Source: JBBSJZ01 sp041751935
Lineage (GTDB): Bacteria; Planctomycetota; Planctomycetia; Pirellulales; Pirellulaceae
NCBI GenBank assembly: GCA_041751935.1
Contig: JBGSIA010000113.1
Span: forward strand, 55,343 to 119,342
Reading direction: 5' to 3'
Length of the DNA stretch: 64,000 nucleotides
The notes beneath the pieces are model-generated. The model was not told the origin of the DNA, searched no databases, and saw nothing but the letters and a program-made list of their open reading frames with translations. Both the position numbers and the translations under genes were made by a program. Numbering within the stretch: the stretch's first letter is position 1; every line of letters begins with the position of its first letter. Below are positions 42,749 to 51,739 of the stretch, piece by piece.

Positions 42749-43849
42749 CTAACGCTGGTAGATCGGCAGGTAATGATAGCGTACGCTTAGTGAAAGGATC
42801 GCTAAGCACGTTGAGTAGACGGCACCGACGTTCCGTTCCTCGCCGCCCCGGGCTAACCATGATCCGTCGCCGCCTTGTTCCCCGAGCAAAAGTTCTCGCG
42901 TAATTTTTTCTGCAGTCTCAGCGTACTCGCCGCTTGCTTGATGCATTCCTTGCGAATAATAGTAAATTCCGTAGTAGAAGAATCGCTCGCTCAGCTTGGG
43001 CGGATGCTCTAACAACCACTTCGCTGCCGATATCACCAACGGCGATTCATACTGACCGCATACCTGCATCGCCAGCAATCCGGCCGCTGTCATCGTGAAG
43101 GATGGGTGATGTGATCCAGGTGTGTAGCTGAATCCACTGATTGGTACCTCGCCGCTTTGTGCTTGCGGGTTAGGCGCCGCGAACGAGTTTCTTAAGTATT
43201 CAATTGCCGCTTCGATTGCTTCGCTTGGCACATCCAGGCCATCGTTTTTTGCCGAACGCAATGCCATCAGTTGCCACACGCTGACTGATAGATCACTGTC
43301 GCGGCTGGTCGGTGTATACCGCCATCCGCCTTCGAGTTTGCTCGGTTTGGCAATGGCTTGCGAAGCCAAGATAACTTCGATCGCACGAATCAACGAGTCG
43401 TGAATCTTGACGTTTTGCTCCGGCGTTGCGCCCATGCCAAGCATTTCGGTAAGCATCAGCGTCGTGATGCCGTGGCCGTACATCCGCGAGCCATCGCTAT
43501 CACCGAAGTACCCCTGCTGGTTCTGGTTATTATCACGAACGACATAATCCAGTGCTTTCCGCATCGCCTTACCAGTTGGCGATTCTTGAATCGGCTCACT
43601 GCCGATCGATGCCATCGCCATAACGGACATAGCGGTCATCGCGATGGCGTGACCACGATCGGCGATAGATCCGTCGTCGGACTGTGCGCCACACAAAAAC
43701 TTGACGCCTCGCTGGACGGCACGATCGACGTCATCGTCCAGGTAAAGTGATTCAATTCGTTCTTGGGCAAATGACAAACGAGTACGTTGCGCGGCGACGA
43801 GCGCCGCCAATGCGTTTGCAGTCAACCATTGTCGACGGTTCAAGTTCAT
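42749..43849 (-). CDS. Squalene-cyclase / prenyltransferase-repeat protein
   Basis: The 366-residue product has an exported leader (RRQWLTANALAALVAA, Tat- or Sec-like) and alpha/alpha-toroid repeats of the prenyltransferase/squalene oxidase kind (AVQRGVKFLCGAQSDDGSI, SKLEGGWRYTP, GGDGSWLARGG). No DxDD cyclase motif is visible, so it probably uses the fold for binding. It is last in the vWA train and its ATG overlaps the DUF4175-like stop by 4 bp. From memory, it is a regular member of this planctomycete cluster. Confidence 0.85.
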   Translation of the reverse strand: MNLNRRQWLTANALAALVAAQRTRLSFAQERIESLYLDDDVDRAVQRGVKFLCGAQSDDGSIADRGHAIAMTAMSVMAMASIGSEPIQESPTGKAMRKALDYVVRDNNQNQQGYFGDSDGSRMYGHGITTLMLTEMLGMGATPEQNVKIHDSLIRAIEVILASQAIAKPSKLEGGWRYTPTSRDSDLSVSVWQLMALRSAKNDGLDVPSEAIEAAIEYLRNSFAAPNPQAQSGEVPISGFSYTPGSHHPSFTMTAAGLLAMQVCGQYESPLVISAAKWLLEHPPKLSERFFYYGIYYYSQGMHQASGEYAETAEKITRELLLGEQGGDGSWLARGGEERNVGAVYSTCLAILSLSVRYHYLPIYQR

Positions 43850-46800
43850 TTCTTTGCTGCCTTTTCCGCAATAGCACGGAAGTATGCTTCGATCTCGCGA
43901 CGATATCCCGAGGGCAAATTAGCCGCTCGATCTTCCACAGCATCATCGGTCCGTCGCTCACGCAAGCGTCCCCAGTCATCACCAACGCGAACAACCCCCG
44001 TCGTATCAACATCTCCACCGCGCGGCATATTTCCCCCAGCCGATTGGGTCCCCGGTTCTGCCGGTTCACCCATCTCATCGGACGCTTCGCCTTCACCTTC
44101 TCCAGGCGATTGAGGGCTCGCTTGTGCTTGCCGTTGCTTCGCTGCTTGTTGAGCTTGGGACTGTGCTGCGTCAGCCAATGTCTGTGACGCTTGGCCCGCA
44201 GTTTGCGGCGACGATCCCGGCTGCTTTTGCCCGGGCTGCTGTTCACCTGATGGTTGTGAAGCTGCGGATTCAGCCGACGAGTTTAACGACTGATCCAGTT
44301 CGTCCAGTGTGCGAGCCAATTTCTGTGGTGTTGTCGGTTCGCCACCAGCGGGCTCAGATGTTTCTGAAGCGGCTTGACTCTTCGGTGCCTGTTTGGCGAC
44401 TAGTTCTGCAACCTTCGCCGCTTGTTGTGCCAGTTCCGCGTGAGCTTTGGCAAGTTGTCCACTTGCTTGGGATGATTGAGTTGGCGCATCTGCTATTTCG
44501 CTGAGAGACTGTTTCGCCTCGTCAAGCGTTTCCGAGGCAGTGCGTCCAACTTCAGCGGCTGCGCGATCCAGTTCTTCGGCGGCGGCGCTCTGGCCCAAGC
44601 GTTCTTGATGTCGTGCTGCTCTCGCAAGCATTTCCGCGGCCAGTTTGACTTCCTCATTCAAGTGTTGTTGGCGGTTGGAGAGACTATTCGCGGTGTCTTC
44701 GGGAACTCGCAACGAATCATCGATCTGCGATTGCTGCTGCAGTTCGTCGAGCTCCTGGTTGATGTTATTGAGTTCTTGGGCAGCCTGGCGACTGAGCTTC
44801 TCGGTCAACTCCATCGTCGGTCGCGGCGCGTCGTCCCACGGTTGCAGCGAAAGCTTACGAATCTCACTGGCGCGATTTTCGGCTATTTTGCGTTGTTGTT
44901 CAGCGAATTCCCTTGATGTGTTTCCTTGTTCAGCAGCATGCTTTGCTGATTCGGCACGTTCTTGCTCTTTCGCGATCTGTTGCTTGAGCGATTCGTTTTC
45001 CGGCTGTTTCTTTAATTGATCGGTTAGCCGCTTAACGGACTCTTGATGTCGTTTTTGCAAATTTTCCGAATTCCGAACTCGACTTTTTGCTTGGTCCTCC
45101 GCTTGTTTCCAGAGATTTTTCACCTGCTCTTCATCGCGAGCTCGCTGGTCTCTGGTGGATTTCTCGATGCTCTCGGCTTGGCTCGCTGCATTGCGTTGTT
45201 GCTTTTTGTCTTCCTCGGTTGACCGTTCGGCTTCTTGCTTGGCTCGCTCGCTGAGCTTATCAGTCCATTCCTTTGCCGACTTCACTGCACCAGCAAGTTC
45301 CTGAGACGCTTGTTTGAACTCATCGAGCGGTGCATTGGAATCGACTCGCTGAGCCTCGTTAGCGGCATTACGCAGTTTCTCCCGTGTCTCTCGCAGTTCG
45401 TCGGTCTCCTCTCGCGGCTTGTTCCAACCAAGCGCGCGTTCGGTGGCATTGAGCAAAGCTTGATCTACATTCGACGCGCGCTTTGCGGCAGCGCGTAACT
45501 GTGCCTGCATCTGCTGTTTCTGTTCATCAAACGTCGCGTCCGAACGTTCGATTTCACTCTGCAGCGACCGTTCGTCCTGGACCGCTTGCTCCAGGACTCG
45601 CTGGGCCATCTCGGCCGATTGGTCCGCGATCTTTTCCAGTTCATCTTGCATCGGTTCATTACGATTGAGTTCTCGTTCCAATGCTTCGAGCATCTTTTGC
45701 GGATCGCTCTGGGTACGTTCGGCCATCTTCGCTGTATCGTCATAACGCTGTTGCAGAGCATCATCGATTCCAAGTTCGTGTTCGGCTTGGCGTAAATCAT
45801 CTCGCGATTCACTGATGTCCTTGCCTTGGGCAGCGTTTTCGAAATGCTCTGCCGTTTGTTCCAATTTTTCTTTCATTGCGGCGAGAGCTGCTTGCGTTTT
45901 CTCTAGCTCCTCCGCTCGTATGGAATCATTCGTCGCCGCTGCGGCTCGTTCCATCGCCTGATTGGTTTCTTGCGCGGCTTGGTTCAATTGTGTTGCGGCA
46001 GCATCCGCATCACGAGCCAGTTCGCGTTGTTCAGCATCCAAAAAATCGCTGTTGTTTGCCAAGTCAACAAGTGCCTGGATCGTATCGCGAGTGGCCTGCT
46101 CGGCATCCTGCTGCAATTCTTGGGCGGTCTGCTGGGTCGGCTTACTCGAATCCTCTCGCTGCTCAATTTGCTTCTCGGCCTGTTCTGCGAGTTTGGCTGC
46201 TTTGCGAGCTTGCTCAGGCAACGACAGTACATATTTTTCAAGTGTCGCGCGTGCTTCTCGAGCAATTGGCTCGAGTCTCACAATGGCTGCCTCGAGCAAT
46301 TCACTGTTTTCTTGAAGCGGCAAAATCACGGGCACAGGCGGTTCGTTCTTGTAGCGGCGACTGCCGAGTTGGTTTGCGATCCGATTGGCCGGTTCGTTGT
46401 AGCGTAGTGTTGCAAAGGGCTCAATTTGTTGCCAAGCAACGCCGGCATTCTGCATCGTTTGGTCGGATGCTTCCAACAAAGCTTGTACAATCTCGAAACG
46501 CAGTGGATCAACAAAACGGCTGGTCGCATCTTCCTGCGGTCGCTGTTGCGAAGCAAGCAATTCGATCATTTGACGCTCGCTTTGACGCAACCAATGCATT
46601 ACTTCCAATCGAGCCAAGGCTTGACCGATTGCCCGATGCACTGTTTCGGTGTCTTCATCCTTATACGGCTTGAAGCCATCTTTCGTCACGTTCTCAATAG
46701 CGCGCTTTGCTAACGTCAGGTCCGCAGCATAGCGGAGGTCCGAGAAGACACGAGTTCGCTGTAACGAATCGTCACCAGATAAACGATCCAGTAAACCGGC

Positions 46801-49371
46801 CGTCGCTATGCTCCGTCGGAGCTCGTTTTCAGCCGCTTGTCGACGCGACTTAGAGATCTTCTCGCTGTCACTTTCACGCTCAGTGGACTGCAACAATTTG
46901 CTACTGTCACTGCCAAGTCGTCGCAGTTGTTCGATGTGCGCTGCGTGCGTCAGGATCGTCTGTTGCGGGAATCGTTTGGCAGTATCACGCAGTGTTCCCG
47001 CGACGTTCTGGTCAAACAAACTGTACCCAATCCGCGACCTCAATTCATTTTGAAAATCACGCATTGTTGACCGTGCATTGTCTTCGCCCGGAAACTCGTC
47101 GATTGCCAATTCCAATCGCGAATCCCAAGTGTTGGACCACTCAATCCAGCGATTGAATTGTTGATTTGTCGAGTCGGGAAGTGACGCCGCGTGCTGTCCC
47201 ATCAACTGATTGATGTCGCGAGTTCGCTGCAAGGCGATGCTAATGTATCGTGGCCAACGATCATCGGGTATATCGTTTTCAGCATCGATAAGCGGGTCGA
47301 GGCTCGCAACGAGCGAGTACGCATCACTGGCAACACCGAGCAATACCTCTTGAGACAGCAATGACTTGGCGTATTGATCAGTCATCGTTGTGAGCGATTC
47401 CAGCTCCCGCGATTCGCGTACAAAATCCTTCCAATCCAGCGGCACGACTTTCTCGTCGATAGCAATGGATGCCTCCGCGACCTTCATCGCAATCATCAGC
47501 CGTCGATCAAGATCATCAATTGCGCGACCAACGCGTTCAAGCATGTCCGCATCACTGGACTGCTTCGCTTTGCCGAGAAGTCTGACCAACGAGCGGCGCA
47601 GGTCCGCCGCATTGGTCCGCAGAGCGGGGACCTGCTCATTCAACAACACAAAGTAACTCTGGGGCGGCGAATCTTTGCTTTCGGTTGCGAGTTGTGGTAT
47701 CGGCTTTACGGACTGCAGCCACTGGGACAAAAGCGTCACGAAGTCCGCCAATACATGCAAATCGTCGTGTCGATCGCTGGCAAATCCCTCGTCCGTTACG
47801 AGTAATTCCAGCAACCGAGTCTCGCCGGAATGTCCGCGTCGATCGGTCACCACCACGCGCGTCCGGATCAGGTCACCTGGAGAAAGGGACGTCAACGACG
47901 CCGGATTCTTGCTCCTCTTCTCCGGTGCAGCATCAGCGATCGACGTCAAATCCCACTTCCACGCAGCATCCAATTCTTTTGCCGGTGTCTCGATCGCGAC
48001 GGGCTGTACGAACCAATCACTGCCGTTCACTTGAAACAATTGTCGTGCTTCATCCAGCGGCAGATCGTCATGTGCCGATACGGCGAGGTCGACAATATCC
48101 AGTGGCGAAACCAACTGGGTCTGTGGCAACTCCTCCGCCCAGCGAACGACTGGGGGTGAGTCGGTGATGGGAGTGATGGAGTACCGTGAACTAAACGGAT
48201 TGTTGAGCCCGCTGCTGCGGCTCACACTATCAACGTTGTAGGTGGCTGGCGAACGAATCGGGAGCTCTGTCTTGAATCGGGTACGTTCTTCATCATCGGG
48301 TATTAAGTTCACTTCGTATCGACCGCCATCGAATCGCATCAAGGCCTCGGTAACTTGTTGGTCAAATACGACGGTCACTTCAGCGACTGTTCCGGTGATC
48401 GCCCGCAGGTCGCCATGTTCAGCGGTAAAAACTTCGTCTTCCAACTGAGTGTATTCGGGAAAACGATAACGAATCTCGAACGACGTCGCGTGCGGCCGAG
48501 AGCGAGGTGTCAATCGTTCCCATAGCGTGATGCAGTCGCCGCCGCGAATCCGATAGCTGACCGGCGATGTGCCAATCGGCAGGTTCGCTGAGTATTCCTC
48601 CGCACCGCGCCTAGTCATGACCGCTTCACCCCGCTGGCCATCGTCACTGGCCCATTGCAAGGTAACTCGCTCTACTTCATCGCCACTGGTCCTGACCACG
48701 ACCCCCACTGCGTCACCCTGGGCAACATCGCGTGAGGCTGGTGTTGGTGCAATGATCTCAATGTTCGTTCGAGACACACGTTGGATTGGAATCCCCGGCA
48801 AGGCGGCTCGCGCCATTCGCTGTCCCAGTTGAACGGCTGGTAAGAACGCGAATCCAATGACGAGCACAACCAAAACACCGGCAATCGCAAACCAGCGATG
48901 TAACAGACCCACCGGTAACAAACTGCGTGGATCGAGTGAAGCAACTTGATGAGCGACGGTACGTTTGAGTCGTTCCAGAAAGAACGGTGAACCGTTGACA
49001 TCGTGTGGGTCAGCCAATTCCACGGCCGAAAGCAAATCCTCTCGTAACCGAGGATCGACACTCTCGATCTGTCGGGCCAAAGTTCGCGGATCGGTTTGAG
49101 AATACTCTCGCAACCCGTACCACCATGCGGCGAGACCTGTTACAGCGTAACCACAAAGGCTGAGTGAAAAACGCACGGGCTCTGGCAAAAACCACAGGTA
49201 ATCGCACAACATGATGATGAACATCGCGACGATGAATACTGTCAACGCAGCCAACGCAGCGCGTCCGGCGAGCAGTCGCCAGCGACGACGCGAGAACGAT
49301 AACAATCGTCGCGATATGACAGCATCGAAATCGACCTTTTGCGGTGTGGTTGTGGAGCCAGTTGTCGACAT
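43846..49371 (-). CDS. Giant DUF4175-like membrane/coiled-coil protein
   Basis: The 1841-residue protein has two to three transmembrane helices in the first ~190 residues (AALTVFIVAMFIIMLCDYLW, WFAIAGVLVVLVIGFAFLP) with a conserved QIESVDPRLREDLLSAVEL segment between them. A beta-rich extracytoplasmic part follows, then about 1000 residues of Glu/Gln/Ala-rich coiled coil, and a Gly/Gln/Pro-rich end. The layout matches DUF4175-type proteins of vWA clusters. It could act as a long envelope spacer or scaffold. The many open frames on the opposite strand of this gene are composition artefacts. Confidence 0.85.
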   Translation of the reverse strand: MSTTGSTTTPQKVDFDAVISRRLLSFSRRRWRLLAGRAALAALTVFIVAMFIIMLCDYLWFLPEPVRFSLSLCGYAVTGLAAWWYGLREYSQTDPRTLARQIESVDPRLREDLLSAVELADPHDVNGSPFFLERLKRTVAHQVASLDPRSLLPVGLLHRWFAIAGVLVVLVIGFAFLPAVQLGQRMARAALPGIPIQRVSRTNIEIIAPTPASRDVAQGDAVGVVVRTSGDEVERVTLQWASDDGQRGEAVMTRRGAEEYSANLPIGTSPVSYRIRGGDCITLWERLTPRSRPHATSFEIRYRFPEYTQLEDEVFTAEHGDLRAITGTVAEVTVVFDQQVTEALMRFDGGRYEVNLIPDDEERTRFKTELPIRSPATYNVDSVSRSSGLNNPFSSRYSITPITDSPPVVRWAEELPQTQLVSPLDIVDLAVSAHDDLPLDEARQLFQVNGSDWFVQPVAIETPAKELDAAWKWDLTSIADAAPEKRSKNPASLTSLSPGDLIRTRVVVTDRRGHSGETRLLELLVTDEGFASDRHDDLHVLADFVTLLSQWLQSVKPIPQLATESKDSPPQSYFVLLNEQVPALRTNAADLRRSLVRLLGKAKQSSDADMLERVGRAIDDLDRRLMIAMKVAEASIAIDEKVVPLDWKDFVRESRELESLTTMTDQYAKSLLSQEVLLGVASDAYSLVASLDPLIDAENDIPDDRWPRYISIALQRTRDINQLMGQHAASLPDSTNQQFNRWIEWSNTWDSRLELAIDEFPGEDNARSTMRDFQNELRSRIGYSLFDQNVAGTLRDTAKRFPQQTILTHAAHIEQLRRLGSDSSKLLQSTERESDSEKISKSRRQAAENELRRSIATAGLLDRLSGDDSLQRTRVFSDLRYAADLTLAKRAIENVTKDGFKPYKDEDTETVHRAIGQALARLEVMHWLRQSERQMIELLASQQRPQEDATSRFVDPLRFEIVQALLEASDQTMQNAGVAWQQIEPFATLRYNEPANRIANQLGSRRYKNEPPVPVILPLQENSELLEAAIVRLEPIAREARATLEKYVLSLPEQARKAAKLAEQAEKQIEQREDSSKPTQQTAQELQQDAEQATRDTIQALVDLANNSDFLDAEQRELARDADAAATQLNQAAQETNQAMERAAAATNDSIRAEELEKTQAALAAMKEKLEQTAEHFENAAQGKDISESRDDLRQAEHELGIDDALQQRYDDTAKMAERTQSDPQKMLEALERELNRNEPMQDELEKIADQSAEMAQRVLEQAVQDERSLQSEIERSDATFDEQKQQMQAQLRAAAKRASNVDQALLNATERALGWNKPREETDELRETREKLRNAANEAQRVDSNAPLDEFKQASQELAGAVKSAKEWTDKLSERAKQEAERSTEEDKKQQRNAASQAESIEKSTRDQRARDEEQVKNLWKQAEDQAKSRVRNSENLQKRHQESVKRLTDQLKKQPENESLKQQIAKEQERAESAKHAAEQGNTSREFAEQQRKIAENRASEIRKLSLQPWDDAPRPTMELTEKLSRQAAQELNNINQELDELQQQSQIDDSLRVPEDTANSLSNRQQHLNEEVKLAAEMLARAARHQERLGQSAAAEELDRAAAEVGRTASETLDEAKQSLSEIADAPTQSSQASGQLAKAHAELAQQAAKVAELVAKQAPKSQAASETSEPAGGEPTTPQKLARTLDELDQSLNSSAESAASQPSGEQQPGQKQPGSSPQTAGQASQTLADAAQSQAQQAAKQRQAQASPQSPGEGEGEASDEMGEPAEPGTQSAGGNMPRGGDVDTTGVVRVGDDWGRLRERRTDDAVEDRAANLPSGYRREIEAYFRAIAEKAAKK

Positions 49372-49375
49372 TTTC

Positions 49376-51739
49376 TTACACCAATCCCGCGCGTTTACGT
49401 AACACCCACTCGATCGCTAACAGCACAATCACCGCCCAAAACCAATAGAACGATTGCCAAACTACAATGTCCGTTTCGACAATGGCACCGTTGGACAGCG
49501 GTTTGATTTTTTCCAACAGACCGGCCGCGTCGGACTCGTGAAAATACTCGCCCTTGGTTGCCGCAGCAATTTCTTCCAAGCTGCTTCGATCCAAGCTCAC
49601 TCGACGAAACTCCAGCGAATCGCGGGAGCCGACCCAGATGGGCGTCGATGCAGAAAGTGCTGATGCATCGTATCCACTGGCCTGCACACGCACCTCATAA
49701 TGCCCACTGGTCAGGGGCGGTGTTTGTGCTTGGTAAGTGCCTCGCGCAGGATCTTCGCTAGAAAGTGGTACGGTCGCCACGCGTTGTCCGTTCTGCATCA
49801 AAATTGCATCGACGGTCGCGTCCCCCACCGGGCTACCTGCGGCATCATGCAGTCTCACACGAATGGTTGCGGAATCACCTATTTCGTACTCCACACGATC
49901 AGTGCCGATGGAGGCGTATTGGTCACTAACGCTGTACGGCGGCTGCATCGCTGCGGATAACAACTGGTTCCAAAACCGAGAATGAAATCGATCGGCCACC
50001 TTGTAACGCCAACGCCAAGTTTGGTCACTTGCCAGATAAAACACGCGACCAGCGCCAAACATTCGCGTTATCAACCACGGTGTGGCTCCGCCCGACTTTG
50101 TCAACGCGCTGGCCCACACTTCCGCCCCAGGTTGTTCAATCACAGCGGCGACGCTGCTGGGAGGCGGAAGTACCTGCCACAACGCATTTTCTTCTGCTGG
50201 CATTCCCACCAGACTCAACGTGGTGTGGCTCGAACCGATCGCCGTCGGTTCCAGCGACTTGATGTCTTGTCGCTGTTGGCTTGCGGTAAACTGCACGGGT
50301 ATCAAATCTGCCAGCGTTCCTTCGGTAAGTTGACGCACTCGCTCGTAGCGACCATCGACAACAATCAAGCCGCCGCCGCGGGTCACGAATTCACGCAAGT
50401 GCAATCCGTCGATTTCACTGAACTGTTCTGGCGGCACTTCACCCAAAATAACTGCGTCGTAGCGCATGATCGCTTCGACAGAGTTAGGCAATTGGCCTGG
50501 CTCATCGCCGCGAATGACTCGAGGCATATCCGTGCCGGGTCCGAATAAAACCGTATCGACTTTCCATGCCGGATCACGCTCGAAAAGGTTGCGAATGTAA
50601 CGCACTTCCCAGCGGCTTGAACCGTCCAGTATCAGCAATCGTCGATCGCGCGTCGTCGCAGCGACACGAAAATCCAAATCATTGTTTTCAAGCGTTGCGT
50701 CCTGGTCGATCTCTTCGACCATTGCTCGCAAATCTAAAACAACGGTGCCCCGTTGTATCCCATGCCCTGAAGCGTTTTGGATCGATTCGACAAGTGACTT
50801 GACATCGAACTGGAACGGCACACGCAATTCGCCGGTGTCATCGGAGCCCGAGTTGGCGGATAAAGTTTGTTGCCATACGATCTCGTTGCCCGATTCAATT
50901 CTCAACGTTATCGGCTGGTTCGTTCCCGTTCGTTTTACAAGCATGCTGCCGGCCAAACGACCGTCTGAGGCGACGCTTTCGGGTCGCTGGATATCAATAA
51001 TCCCGACGTCCGCTCGCTCGTCCGAGGAACCGAAGCCGATCGTATGCACCGCGACTCCACGAGAGGCTAACGTCGCAGCGATCTCGGCGGCTGAGTCACC
51101 TGCGTTGTCGCGACCGTCGCTCATCAATACAACAGCGCTGCGACTAGCGAGTTCATCCTCGCCGCGTTTGGTTTGGTTGGTAAGTTGATCACGCGGAGTG
51201 ATTGCCAATCCACTGGCCAGACTAGTTAGCTTCCCGGTCGCCGTGAGTGCAGCGATGGCGGTTGTCGCTAGCGGTTCCTCAGCCGCAAGTGCTGCGTCGT
51301 GCGAGGACCAAACCAAAGTAGGCGCGCCTGCTGAAAATTGCACCACGTCAACATTGTGTGTCTGGGACAATGCATCCAGCCACCCTGCATCGTCGCCGGC
51401 ACCGATCAGCAGCCGAGAAGCTCGCTCCAGTCGCGATTCACTCGCGCCTCCTTGGCCCGAATCAGTAAGCGACATACTTTCGGAAGTGTCGACAGCAAAC
51501 ACGACTCGCCCCAGAGTTCCAACGACTTGACGCTTATGCCATATCGGTCCGGCAAGAATAAAAATCACCGCAGCGACTGCTGCACCGCGTAACGCCGGAA
51601 GCAAATTGTTGTACGGAAAGCCTAACGTTTTGGTCTCGCGCAGATAAAACCACACAACCCCCAACGCTACCAACAATCCCAGTGTGAGTACCACCCACAC
51701 CGGCAAGTCACCTGAGAAGCGAAGTGATGCCATCATCAT
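49376..51739 (-). CDS. Membrane vWA protein with glutamine-amidotransferase-like domain
   Basis: From the ATG at 51739 (ATGA overlap with the upstream stop) the product has 787 residues. Two N-terminal helices (residues 12-31 and 50-66) are followed by a vWA domain with MIDAS DxSxS at D84-S88 (VFAVDTSESMS). A class I glutamine-amidotransferase-like fold (LLILDGSSRWEVRYIRNLF ... LREFVTRGGGLIVVDG) follows, then beta-sandwich parts and a C-terminal helix. It is the third member of the cluster; MIDAS metal sites bind protein partners. A longer frame to 51853 lies antisense-free but adds no family character. Confidence 0.88.
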   Translation of the reverse strand: MMMASLRFSGDLPVWVVLTLGLLVALGVVWFYLRETKTLGFPYNNLLPALRGAAVAAVIFILAGPIWHKRQVVGTLGRVVFAVDTSESMSLTDSGQGGASESRLERASRLLIGAGDDAGWLDALSQTHNVDVVQFSAGAPTLVWSSHDAALAAEEPLATTAIAALTATGKLTSLASGLAITPRDQLTNQTKRGEDELASRSAVVLMSDGRDNAGDSAAEIAATLASRGVAVHTIGFGSSDERADVGIIDIQRPESVASDGRLAGSMLVKRTGTNQPITLRIESGNEIVWQQTLSANSGSDDTGELRVPFQFDVKSLVESIQNASGHGIQRGTVVLDLRAMVEEIDQDATLENNDLDFRVAATTRDRRLLILDGSSRWEVRYIRNLFERDPAWKVDTVLFGPGTDMPRVIRGDEPGQLPNSVEAIMRYDAVILGEVPPEQFSEIDGLHLREFVTRGGGLIVVDGRYERVRQLTEGTLADLIPVQFTASQQRQDIKSLEPTAIGSSHTTLSLVGMPAEENALWQVLPPPSSVAAVIEQPGAEVWASALTKSGGATPWLITRMFGAGRVFYLASDQTWRWRYKVADRFHSRFWNQLLSAAMQPPYSVSDQYASIGTDRVEYEIGDSATIRVRLHDAAGSPVGDATVDAILMQNGQRVATVPLSSEDPARGTYQAQTPPLTSGHYEVRVQASGYDASALSASTPIWVGSRDSLEFRRVSLDRSSLEEIAAATKGEYFHESDAAGLLEKIKPLSNGAIVETDIVVWQSFYWFWAVIVLLAIEWVLRKRAGLV

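Noticed and set aside
43747..49402. Many plus-strand frames across the DUF4175-like gene
   Set aside because: They result from the biased codons of a Glu/Gln/Ala-rich coiled coil; none has a domain or ribosome site.
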